49,098 nt of DNA, taken from NCBI GenBank assembly GCA_022925895.1, contig JAKSYS010000485.1:1-49098 (forward strand). Reading direction: 5' to 3'. The notes beneath the pieces were generated by a model. The model was not told where the DNA came from and searched no databases. It was given only the letters and a program-made list of their open reading frames with translations. How positions within the stretch are numbered: the stretch's first letter is position 1; every line of letters starts with the position of its first letter. The position numbers were made by a program, and so were the translations under genes. Positions 12,452 to 20,910 of the stretch are shown here, piece by piece. The DNA is from Fragilaria crotonensis (taxonomy: Eukaryota; Bacillariophyta; Fragilariophyceae; Fragilariales; Fragilariaceae).

Positions 12452-12490
12452 TTCGTAATTTTTGCCGTCCAGATACTATGTTTATGCTCG
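12452..12490 (-). repeat. Right terminal inverted repeat of the 6.9 kb transposon
   Basis: Ends TACTATGTTTATGCTCG on the plus strand and is followed by the second TA (12491-12492). It is the inverted partner of the repeat at 5572. Confidence 0.85.
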
Positions 12491-14111
12491 TACTCAGTTC
12501 TTTGGACAAAGAGCGACTCGCATTCGGAATGGGACCAGCAAGAGGGCGAAGGCCGCACTCGTATCGAGCAGAGGCTTATGGCCTCTTGTCTTTCCTGCAA
12601 TTTTTAATAAGGATCCGAGAATTCAGTGGAATGCACGAGCCTTGGGTAGGAGTAGTGGCCACGGATAGCCAAAGCGTTTTGGATACTTTACAACTGGGCG
12701 ACAGTGACCCTCAAGAGGAAGAGCTACCAGTGGATCTGGATAACGGGGAAGTTGTGTTGGACTGTCTTCGCCCCGACTGGGATGTTCTCATCGAAATCCA
12801 ATCGGCATTACGGAACCTGCCGCGTGAACGCCTCCAGTACGTTGTTGAAGGTCATCAAGACCGGAAATGCCCATATCAGAACCTTGATCTCCTCGGAGAG
12901 CTGAATGTAGACGCCGACAAGCAAGCAAACGATTTTAACTTGGAGCACGGAGCCCATCGCCCAATTGTTCTTATGTCTCCTTTGGCACGGGCTCATTTGC
13001 TCCTATCCGATGGGACCGTAACAGGTAAATACTCTTCAGTGTTGCTTCATGAGGCATCTACTAAACCGCTCCTCAAGTATATTCGGAAGAAGAATAACTG
13101 GAGTGAATCGACCCTCCAAACGATCAACTGGGAAGCCCATTCAACCGCAATTCAACGAACGTCAGTACCCCACACTCACCTGGTCATGTACCTACACCGT
13201 GTATTACCGACTCACGCTCAAGCTAACAAGTTCGATGGCGGACATCGAAAATGTGTATTATGTGGGTCACTAAATGAAGATTACTACATCCACATCCTAA
13301 GATGCGAACACAACCAACGTTTGGAATGGCGTAATAAATTCTTGCTCAAACTTCGAGATTTTTGTATCCAGTCGAACACTTCACCGATGCTCTGTGCTAT
13401 AATGTTGGACGGGCTCAGGCGGTGGTTTTCTGCGAGCACCGAACTAACCATCCCACCCGAAACGTACCCTTCATCAGCAGTACGCCGTGTCATCGCTCAA
13501 CAGAACAACAGGATCGGATGGACTCAAATTTTCATGGGCCGATTCAGTAAGGAGTGGAGTACACACCAGCGTCCCTATCTGGCAACTCTACGAGGGGATG
13601 GCGACCTGGACTCAGTCATTTCCACTTGGAAAGCAAATTTAATTCAACTCATTTGGGAACAGTGGTATCATCTCTGGAAACAAAGGAATGGCGAAGTGCA
13701 CGGGAGTGATGAGAAAACTCGAACGGATCATGCCGCAAAACACGAGGTGCAACGGCAATTAGAGGAGATCTACAGCCAACGATCGATGTATGAGACCCAT
13801 GTCCAGGAGTTGTTACATCGCGAGCTCAAAGATCACGATCAACATTCATTAGCTGTCACTAGGAATTGGCTTTTGAGTAATGCGCCGATCTTCCGGGAGA
13901 GTTATCGTCGAGTCAAACGGAAAAGTGGTTACGGGAATGCGGTCCATCCGAGAGTACTTAACAGCGTGATAGGTGGGTCCAGTAGGCGAGAAAGCGACGG
14001 TAGCTACTACACCCATCAGTGTAGTGCCTACCCGTATGAGCCGCATGTCCCTACGGCGGGCATCGTGGGAGTATGTTAAATGTTAAATAGATTTCAAGTT
14101 TTTTTATTTTG

Positions 14112-14119
14112 AGATGTGT
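14112..14119 (+). repeat. Candidate target-site duplication of LINE-A, right copy
   Basis: AGATGTGT, matching 5505-5512, directly after the LINE-A T-rich tail. Confidence 0.45.
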
Positions 14120-14526
14120 ACGTCTGTTGCTACGCCGCGATCCCGCAGATCCTGTACTATCTCAATTGTCGCGCCCTGGTGTTGTAGAAGTACGACGCAT
14201 CACATTCAACAACATTGTCAATCATACAGACAAACAACAAAGCATCACACTAGTACCTATGGTTACTTCCACAACCTAAAAGAGAAAGCTGGATTTTGGT
14301 CCGATTCAAGAACTGTTCACCTTTTCTCCATTTGGGCTTGGCTGTCAAGAATGCAAAATCACTGCTCCAGTTCAGATGGATGAAAGGTGCATCTGTGATC
14401 ATTTTAAAAAACACGGTATGAGAAGCGGTATTGCTTTAGTTTGTTCACTCCATGACATGTTAAAAGCACAACTTGATGTTGCAAAGGCATCAGGAACCAT
14501 TGAACTGTACCATATTGACAATAAAA

Positions 14527-14544
14527 CATACTCAGGGTATTCAT
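14527..14544 (+). repeat. Target-site duplication, left copy
   Basis: CATACTCAGGGTATTCAT, repeated exactly at 14614-14631 around the 70-bp LINE tail insertion (the leading C is shared). Confidence 0.8.
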
Positions 14545-14613
14545 ATTATAATAATAACTAATTATTGGGTTGTCACCGCTCTCAGTCTTTGTTCAAGGCC
14601 AAAAAGTGTACCC
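14545..14613 (-). mobile_element. 70-bp LINE 3'-end insertion (extreme 5' truncation)
   Basis: Read on the minus strand it runs GGGGTACAC ... GGTGACAACCC then ATAATTAGTT and an AT-rich tail. The 3' end of LINE-C (40316-40372) has the same GGGGTACACGG ... GGTGACAACCC then TATAATTAGTT order. With an 18-bp flanking duplication this has every mark of target-primed reverse transcription that stopped after about 70 nt. Confidence 0.75.
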
Positions 14614-14631
14614 CATACTCAGGGTATTCAT
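14614..14631 (+). repeat. Target-site duplication, right copy
   Basis: CATACTCAGGGTATTCAT, identical to 14527-14544. Confidence 0.8.
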
Positions 14632-14739
14632 GCACTTGCGGTCAACACTTTCATTCCAGGAAAGAACGCGCAATTTGACATTGCAAGAAGGCTGGTTGTG
14701 AGGACAATTTATTACTAAATAATTCGAGAATACCGAGCC

Positions 14740-16185
14740 GTCCGTCAACCGTTTTCACGTAGCGACTGTAAGAAGTTGTCACATACGACCATGTCCAATG
14801 GAACGGAACCTCCACCGCCCCTTGGCAGCCATCCAAATGGCATTGACATCACTGTCCCTAAGTACGCATTCAACACAGAAGACTGGATCGAAATCCCGAG
14901 ACAATTCCCCGAAGCATTCATAAACGGCACTACTATGACCCTACTACGCAAGGAAAATGACTCAGCATATCAGAAGGTCCGCAACACATCAACATGGGAA
15001 AGATACATCACACTCGGATATCATCATGCCTATGATCACTGCTTCCAATTCGAGACTCAGTGGGAAAGAAGGAAGGAAAATGAACTGGATGCGCTCACAT
15101 TCATCTGAAATGTGTATTCTTATCATCTCAATAGAGCTCTTGACATGCTGCCACAAAAAAAACTCGAGCGATGGGCGATCGACATAAGCTGACCATTTTT
15201 TCTAAACAATCTACCGTCGGCCTTATCCTCTGATACTTCCGATCCACAAAACGCCCGACTCAAGTATGAAGAACCAGATTTCATGGAACGCTTCGATTCG
15301 GAGGTGGACTCCAAACTCCCTGCGATCGAAGATTGGAAACTGGAAGGCGGAAAACAGAAAATGAGACCACACAAAGACGCAACTCAAACACCACTCCCCT
15401 CCTCTCCAGACCGACAAAAAAATCAAACAGATAACCCCAAAACAGCAACACCAGCCAACTGCAGAATCCATCAACAAAGACGCTCACAGCAACAAAGACG
15501 ACGACAGCGACACACCAACCGAGAACACCTTCGTAAAGAAGTCACGTTCGTAACAAAGAAGTATGATGGAACCCTCCGGATCACAGTCAAGTGGAAGCCG
15601 ACAAAGTACGATGAACTTCTTGAGGACACAAACCTCTGGAACTATGAAGCAGCAGAGCTGGTACAGGTACACTACATCTTGGGCACCGCAACCGGAGCAG
15701 TCATCTATCGTTGGAAAACAGCACCAGGTGCAGCGCCAGCCGTCCCGTTTATCGACTTGCTGACGCCTGACAATCTACCCGAGTACCTAGGCCTGCGAAC
15801 AATTCCCATCAGCTCCTCCAAAATGCTTATCTTCAGCTTCAGAATCTGGCTTAAAGCCGGACCAAGAGAATGGCTAAAAAATTCTGACACAAGACAAAAT
15901 GTGGATCATCACCACATGGACCTCAGCCTCTCAAATGCATCGAGCGACAGCGGCGCAATCACGACAGCTGGATTCATATTCTACAAACTTCCGACACTCA
16001 CCCATCGACTATTCTACCTCAAAGAACTCCGTCGCAAACTCGTCCCCCCAGCCACTCCTAAGGGGGCCGGGTTCAAAGTCTCAGAAGTTCATGTCGCAGA
16101 CAGTAACGCCCAAGACATTCCACTACAACACACATTTGTTTCCGGCCCGCAACACACCGATGTCTCCGCCCAAGAGTTAAAGCGA
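14740..16185 (+). mobile_element. LINE-D: 5' end of a LINE (ORF1 only), cut off by copia sequence
   Basis: Carries a 5' leader and most of ORF1, then stops between about 16150 and 16200 where copia integrase coding begins. No endonuclease or RT is present. The left boundary within family Z copy 2 lies near 14722-14745; no target duplication was identified. Confidence 0.6.
14791..16185 (+). pseudogene. LINE-D ORF1 with two in-frame TGA codons
   Basis: A single frame runs from ATG 14791 to about 16185, interrupted only by TGA at 15106-15108 and 15190-15192. It is related to LINE-C ORF1 (48915-46984): both have a WERYITLG/WHRYFTLG segment near the N-terminus. Both have a hydrophobic region ending in GFIFYKLPTLTHR (about 15973), which corresponds to GYVLYKAPMTTHR in LINE-C. 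A basic, Gln/Arg-rich stretch lies at about 15460-15540. ORF1 proteins of LINEs bind template RNA and help form the particle; that role is inferred from position. The C-terminus is missing because copia sequence follows. Confidence 0.6.
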
Positions 16186-16189
16186 GCGG

Positions 16190-17100
16190 TGGTTCATTGG
16201 AATTGCGCAGGCAAAGGATACAATCAGAGTAACGACGCAAAACTTTACAAGGTCGGCGATATTGCCGCTCAGTCAACGGTATCGTGCCGATAGGGTGTTT
16301 GAGAAACCGGGCCCACTTCTAAGGGGCGACTTCTATACCGACACCATGGATGGAAGGTGTAAATCTCTAAACGGCAATAGATATGCGCAAATCATAGCAA
16401 ATATGGATTTCTTTGCTGTGGCATACCCAATGACCAACAAATCAGGAGCAGGGGACTCAATCCGCCAATTCATTAATGAATATGGGAGGCCAGAGAAATT
16501 GACATTGATGGCTCACAAGAACAGTGTGGCAAGAAGACCGAGTTCATGCAAAATGTGAGGAAGTATTCAAGTAACTATCATGTCACAGAACCATATTGTC
16601 TAAACCACAATTTTGCGGAAGGTGTCATATGTGAGTTGCGGAAGGTGTCATACGTGAGATACGTAAGAAATGGTACCGCATAATGTTGCGCAAATCAGTT
16701 CCGCAGCATCTTTGGGACTACGGCCTCCAGTGGGCATGTGACATTCAAAATTGCACATCAAACCCCGCACGCGGTCTGGATGGAAGATGCCCACTTGAGC
16801 GAGTATCTGGTGAATCCGTCGACATCTCGGAGTATTTAGATTTCGGGTTTTACGACTGGGTTTGGTATCGCGACAACGCAGGACTCGGTGTCACAAAACT
16901 CGGAAGATGGCTTGGAGTGTCAAATTGAATTGGCACGATCATGTCCTTCTGGATCTTAACTTCAAGCGGCAAAGTTCTATCGCGAACGGCGGTCCAAAGG
17001 GTCACAAATTTAGAGCTGCAAGTCGACGAGAACAAAGCGAAATGCGTCGCGTTCACGGCAGCTATCGACCAGTTCAATTCGGACGCGTTGTAAAACGCCT
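16190..17100 (+). pseudogene. Copia integrase, frame-broken with a 23-bp tandem duplication
   Basis: Starts with WFIGIAQAKDTIRVTTQ and SQRYRADRVFEKPG (pre-integrase region), then the core: GDFYTDTMDGRCKSLNGNR with the first catalytic Asp (about 16335), and FFAVAYPMTNKSGAGDS. In a shifted frame at about 16508 comes DGSQEQCGKKTEF with the second Asp, then HVTEPY and NFAEG with the candidate Glu (about 16608-16622). A 23-bp direct repeat (16613-16658) breaks the frame in front of KKWYRIMLRK. Further on, PQHLWDYGLQWACDIQ and ISEYLDFGFYDWVWY are typical of copia integrase C-termini. Integrase joins the cDNA to the host chromosome; this copy cannot. Confidence 0.75.
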
Positions 17101-17160
17101 TTGCGACAAAGTGGTCTCCCGATAGGAACAGCAAACGATAACCCCATCCTCGACACACGC

Positions 17161-17541
17161 ATGTATGAGGTTGAATTTCAAGACGGGCACAAGGCATCTA
17201 TGGCTGCAAATGCAATAGCAGAGAACTTGTTTTCCCAGATTGACGATGAAGGGAACAGACATGTCCTTTTTGACGAAAGTGTTGATCACCGTACCAACGG
17301 CAAGCAGATCACTCAACAGGACGCGTTTGTGGTTACCCGAACGGGGACTCGGAGACGCAGAGAAACAATGGTAGTAGGATGGGAATTCTTGGTCAGGTGG
17401 AAAGACGGAACGACCACATGGGTCGCCAAGAAGGATATGAAAGTAGCTTATCCCGTGCAAGCAGCTAAATACGCCGTTCAATCGAGTTTGGCTGAGGAGC
17501 CAGCGTTTGTTAGGTGGGTTCCTCACACCTTGAAGAAGTGA
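17161..17541 (+). pseudogene. Copia integrase tail with chromodomain-like motif
   Basis: The frame RMYEVEFQDGHKASMAAN leads to WEFLVRWKDGTTTWV then KDMKVAYPVQAAKYAV (about 17380-17480). The F-L-V-R-W-K-D-G..TW pattern resembles a chromodomain, which in other LTR retrotransposons helps direct integration to chromatin; here the function is only inferred. The stop TGA at 17539-17541 precedes the RT region (IPKTVEEAKQLD), so it is a break in the pol frame. Confidence 0.5.
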
Positions 17542-17544
17542 AAA

Positions 17545-18150
17545 AGAATCATCGCAAAGATCAAATCCAAATACTGGGTTCGTACCCACAAGTTTGGGAT
17601 CAAAATTCCCAAAACGGTCGAGGAGGCGAAGCAACTTGATGCGAAAAATGGCAACACTTTTTGGTGGGACGCCATCGTTAAGGAGATGAAGAACGTGAGA
17701 CCAGCATTCTTTGAGGTATGGGAGAAATCGGCAGACGAGATTCCCCCAGGCTACCAACAGATAAAATGCCACCTGACGTGTGGCTAAGAAGACCCGCGAC
17801 AAAGCCCGACGGGTTTCAATACTATGAGATGGTGTTGTGTTACATTGACGATATCCAATCGATGTTGCACGATCCTTATGCAACTTTAATTGCACTTACT
17901 TCGACCTTTAAACGGAAGGATGACAAAATAGAAGAACCGGGCATGTACCTCGGTGCAAAGGTGGGAAAAATGGATGTCGATCGTGTACAGTGTTGGACCA
18001 TGTCAGCGGAGCAATATAGCCGCATCCGTTGAGAACGTCAAGGAAGGTTGCTACACGCCATTCGCTACCGACTATCATCTGGAATTAGAAGTCACGCCAG
18101 AATTGAAAAGCGACGGGATTCAAACGTACCAAGAATACGTGGGAAAACTA
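17545..18150 (+). pseudogene. Copia reverse transcriptase, large internal deletion
   Basis: The N-terminal RT part is clear: VEEAKQLDAKNGNTFWWDAI then VKEMKNVRPAFFEVWE and PPGYQQIKCH (to about 17770). It jumps directly to PDVWLRRPATKPDGFQYYE and VLCYIDDIQSMLHDP (about 17840), the YxDD catalytic motif. The segment between, which carries the first catalytic Asp and the palm, is missing, so this copy cannot polymerise. PGMYLGAKVGKM and DYHLELEVTPELKSDG follow, as usual after the copia palm. Confidence 0.75.
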
Positions 18151-18789
18151 TGATGGGCTGTTGAACTTGGGCGTGTCGATATTCTACTTGAGACCGCCCA
18201 AATGTCGACGTATCTTGCCATGCCCAGAGAGGGGCATCTACAACAGATCTACAGGATATTTGGCTACCTCAAGCTGCACCCTAAGAGAAAAATTGCATTT
18301 GATCCTACTACACATCCTAGGATCAGCCAGTTAGAAAATGTTTGTTCAACACAATTGGCACGATTTCAACCGTGATGTCAAAGAGGCAATTCCCCGGGGC
18401 ATGCCTGTTCCTCGGGGAAACCCAACAAGACATTCTCAGACTGGCATCCTGATCTTTTGCAACAGAGCACCCATCATGATCTGGTGGTTTAGTAAACGGC
18501 AAAACACTGTGGAAACGAGCACATTTGGGAGTAAGTTCCAAGCCATGAAGAACGCAACGGAACTCGTCGAAGCATTGCGCTATAAATTGAGAACGTTTGG
18601 CGTGCCAATTGATGGTGCAACGAATGTTTTCTGCGACATTGAGGCCGTATATAAAAACACTTCACTCCAAGAATCAACATTAAAGAAAAAACATCATGCT
18701 ATCGCGTGCCATCGATGTCTTGAGGCTGTCACAACCGAGACGGTGAGGGTGGCTAAGGAGGGAACGGTAACTAACCTGAGCGATCTCTT
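18150..18789 (+). pseudogene. Copia RNase H, frame-broken and interrupted by the YR element
   Basis: Visible stretches are TAQMSTYLAMPREGHLQQIY, GYLKLHPKRKIAFDP, then in another frame WFSKRQNTVETSTFGSKF and VEALRYKLRTFGVPIDG. FCDIEAVYKNTS is where copia elements usually have FCDN, so the Asn is changed to Ile. It ends KEGTVTNLSDLF at 18789; the rest of the C-terminus lies beyond the inserted YR element at 25381. Confidence 0.75.
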
Positions 18790-18820
18790 CGGGCCAGGAG
18801 AGGAGGTGTGGGTGGGTGGG

Positions 18821-18971
18821 ATTAACTAGAGTAGTGTCTTTGTTGATTCGAGTTCGTCCGGATTGTGAGCAATTCGCATCTTGTGTTGTGTCCGGGTGTT
18901 CGTCTGTCTGTGTCTCGTGTTCGTCTGTCTGACGGCGACTGCTCTCCCTTTCCCGAACTTCGGACATGCCA
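18821..18971 (-). repeat. YR element terminal direct repeat, downstream copy
   Basis: 151 bp, starting ATTAACTAGAGTAG and ending GAACTTCGGACATGCCA on the plus strand. By eye it is identical to 25230-25380. Contains CGTCTGTCTG twice. Confidence 0.85.
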
Positions 18972-19220
18972 CGAAATAAATTCCGAGTCTTGTCCGCATT
19001 TCTCTAAGTCCGTTTAGTCGGATGAGTCGGCCGCCTAGTGGTTTCGTCGTACCGCTGTCTCGCGTACTGTCGCGTCGATTCGTGTGTTGCTGTGTGTGGT
19101 TTTCTGGATTCTCCTTCATGTTCACGAGGCTAGTGGAACTAAATAGATGGCATCGGAATCTGGTCCTAATAGTTTTGTCTCTCTCTCCTGGTTCGTCTCG
19201 CGGGGTCGGTCCCGTGATAT

Positions 19221-20479
19221 TCATCTAGCGGGGGGTCCGTCGCGTCGTTGTGAGTCGACCTGGTTTCCGCCATTTTCCGGTTGTCGTTCGTCCGCAGGAT
19301 CATGGGCGACTGTGAAGAAAGTTTGTCGATTCGTCATGCGCGTGGCGACCCCGATCGTGGTGTCTGGCACTTGGATGCGTAGGTATCTCATGAACGTCCT
19401 GCTCCGCCAACGGCCCACCATCTGTATCGTTTCGCTTGGCACACCTGCCAAGTGCATTGCCATGGCCGCGCCCGACCTAATCGAGTGCGTACCGATTCGA
19501 TCGGCCTGGAGTCCCAGCCTCTCTCTCCCGATAGTATTGTCGCGGCCCTCAGCTGTTCGAGGATCGTTTTCGAAGAGACGTGTTCGAGCTCGTTCGATGT
19601 TGTCGATACGAAAGCGTTTATCTTCGGGTTCGTCCGACCAAGTCGTTCGTAGCCTCTAATTCTGTGAATCAATTCCGCAAGTGTCCGTACCGGACATATG
19701 TCTGCCTGACCGGGGTTGTTGTTCCTGTGCTGCGTCACCTTCGCTCCTTTGTCTCCGTTCTTTTGTTGTCGATAGGTGATCGTTACGGCGTCTGCATTTC
19801 GGGTTTGTTCGTAGGAGAAAGTCGTCAGCGTTTCGTCCTGTTTCCTGAATCGAACGTCGTCTACTCTGACTACCGATGTTCGTCTGCCGCCTCCCACGTC
19901 GGAGTATTCGCAAGACCTCATGGCGAAGAAAAAGGCCGTGACCACCAGTTGTCCGACTGCCACGTCCAACTCGTTCCTGGACCAGGATCTCACCTTCCTG
20001 ATCACTTCAAGAGGAATGGCTTGTTGTTGTGCGACTCCCGGGTCGTCGTCCGCGTACTTCTTCAATTGTAAAGCCAGAAGGGGTCGAGGCGTCCGGCGAG
20101 TCGTGGATTGGGCTCTCAAGTTTGTTAAGCCTGAAGGTCTGAGCCACACCGTCGAGGGTGGCACGAATGGTACCGGACATGGCTCCATTGCCATCTGTCG
20201 CAGGCTGTCTGGAGCGAAGCCGTCCGTCCCGAAGGGCGGCAGCGAAACACGCGAAGATTTCCGTCCTTTCGTTTCGTCCGAACCGGCGGAGAAAGGGTCG
20301 AGGTCGACTCCGACTCGCTCGAGGAATCGTGCGTAGCAGTTCCAGCTGCTGCTGCGCTTGGCGCGGGTTGAGTCGGCAAGAGCTGCGTTTTGCAGCAGAC
20401 GCAGCCAGTCTCCAATCTGCGAAATGAGGGCTGGCTGCAAGGATGATCCTGAAGTTCTGTGGGACAAAGGGTGAGCCAT
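19221..20479 (-). pseudogene. YR element tyrosine recombinase, one frameshift in a GA run
   Basis: Two frames, 20479-19388 and 19463-19221, form one recombinase. The first holds an N-terminal core-binding region (LADSTRAKRSSSWNCYARFL) and the box-A Arg in FFFAMRSCEYSD (about 19918). After the run GAGAGAGAG near 19530 coding moves to the second frame. That frame gives LGLQADRIGTHSIRSGAA (His-x2-Arg), MVGRWRS and FMRYLR with the nucleophile Tyr (about 19385). The R-H-R-(H/W)-Y set is therefore complete. It would integrate the circular cDNA. In this family recombinase and RNase H frames commonly overlap, as here. Confidence 0.8.
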
Positions 20480-20910
20480 GTTTCCTGATGAGCGAGGTGA
20501 CCTCGTCGTCGTCGAGCGCGAAGTCTCGCGATAAAATGTCCGCCACCTTGTTCTCTCGCCCCGGGAACCATTGCGTGTAGTGGTCGATCTCGTGCGTCAG
20601 ACAGAAATCAGCGAAACTCCTCGCGATGGTGAGGTGAAGCGGACAGTTGTCGTCGAAGCTGGACTTTGCCAGCCACCCTGCGGCCGAGGTGCTATCCCCT
20701 TGGCTTAGCAGGACGTCCAAGACTGGCGACCACTTTTTCCTTCGCGGAATTCGACTACCATTCCCACGGCTGCTAGAAACTCCAACGTATTAAGTGTCGC
20801 TCGTCCCGCTAGATCTTCGGGCAGTTGGTATCGCCAAGCAATCCCGCTTTGGAGACCATATCCTCCTATCCCTTGCGGGCAAGCGTCCACCCGAACGATT
20901 CGCGTCGGCC
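20440..20910 (-). pseudogene. YR element RNase H domain, one frameshift
   Basis: Starts in the RT frame with VRVDACPQGIGGYG (first Asp, about 20900) and LNTLEFLAAVGMVVEFREGK (Glu). The frame breaks in a five-A run at about 20734-20738 on the minus strand; one more A would join it to KWSPVLDVLLSQGDSTSAAG. It ends with HYTQWFPGRENKVADILSRD (last Asp), a motif characteristic of RNase H in DIRS-like and related elements. Its tail overlaps the recombinase ORF in another frame. Confidence 0.75.

Larger units (their letters stand above)
5572..12490. mobile_element. 6.9 kb TIR DNA transposon with TA duplication and two divergent DDE transposases
   Basis: The ends are inverted repeats. The left begins CGAGCATAAACATAGTA and the right, read inward on the minus strand, has the same 17 bases; imperfect similarity continues for roughly 35-40 bp (..TGGAC..CAAAAATTA). 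Each end abuts TA (5570-5571 and 12491-12492), and the host sequence is continuous once the insert and one TA are removed. TA duplication and a pogo/Tc1-like DDE protein fit the Tc1/mariner/pogo group. Inside are a minus-strand transposase (8679-6075) and a plus-strand one (9145-12325) facing away from a shared 466-bp region. Both are frame-broken. Confidence 0.85.
5518..14079 (+). pseudogene. LINE-A RNase H and C-terminal zinc-finger domain, interrupted by a transposon
   Basis: Coding is 5518-5569 plus 12491-14079. Joined across the insertion it reads AVSDGSVTQTKDGAYGWV then LSSLDKERLAFGMG without a frame change, so the transposon interrupted an intact frame. RNase H removes RNA from the cDNA hybrid during retrotransposition. 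Catalytic residues are visible: Asp in SDGS, Glu in SYRAEAYGLL (about 12553), Asp in ATDSQSVL (about 12660) and Asp in ELNVDADKQA (about 12900). C-terminal to it lies CVLCGSLNEDYYIHILRC (about 13255), a CxxC...HxxxC zinc-binding motif usual at LINE ORF2 C-termini. The 528 codons after 12493 are uninterrupted to a TAA. An ATG at 12478 lies in the transposon's terminal repeat and is not a true start. Confidence 0.85.
5513..14111 (+). mobile_element. LINE-A: 5'-truncated LINE (RNase H and 3' end), split by a DNA transposon
   Basis: Only about 1.7 kb of this LINE is present: 5513-5571 and 12493-14111. It starts inside the RNase H domain, a 5' truncation typical of LINE insertions, and ends with a short 3' UTR and a T-rich tail (AAGTTTTTTTATTTT). 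The 6.9 kb transposon at 5572-12490 sits in the middle. LINE-B at 36 kb is a related family: both have SYRAE.YGLL, WEQWY.LWK and similar 3' ends (AATAGATTTCA). The flanking 8-bp AGATGTGT is a plausible target duplication. Confidence 0.8.
14200..14722 (+). pseudogene. Family Z copy 2: N-terminal zinc-finger half, split by a 70-bp insertion
   Basis: Aligns with the start of copy 3. Copy 2 reads PFGLGCQEC then MDERCICDHFKKHGMRSG; copy 3 reads PFGLGCRQC then SDERSIQLHLKKHGMDS. The Cys-x2-Cys and His-x4-His spacing suggests a C2H2-type zinc finger. A second Cys/His cluster follows (SGYSCTCGQHFHSRKERAI, then HCKKAGC). Around the insertion at 14545-14614 the frame is restored by removing it (KTYSGYS joins CTCGQHF). 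Similarity stops at about 14722, where LINE-D begins. Function unknown; no catalytic motif visible in this half. Confidence 0.6.

Noticed and set aside
12478..12490. ATG at 12478 as the start of the RNase H ORF
   Set aside because: These bases belong to the transposon's right TIR; true coding resumes at 12491-12493.
17074..17895. 273-codon minus-strand ORF
   Set aside because: Lies antisense to the copia integrase tail and RT, which have clear motifs on the plus strand; no domain of its own.
19147..20336. Long plus-strand ORFs over the YR element
   Set aside because: They mirror the minus-strand recombinase and RNase H frames; high GC content keeps antisense frames open.
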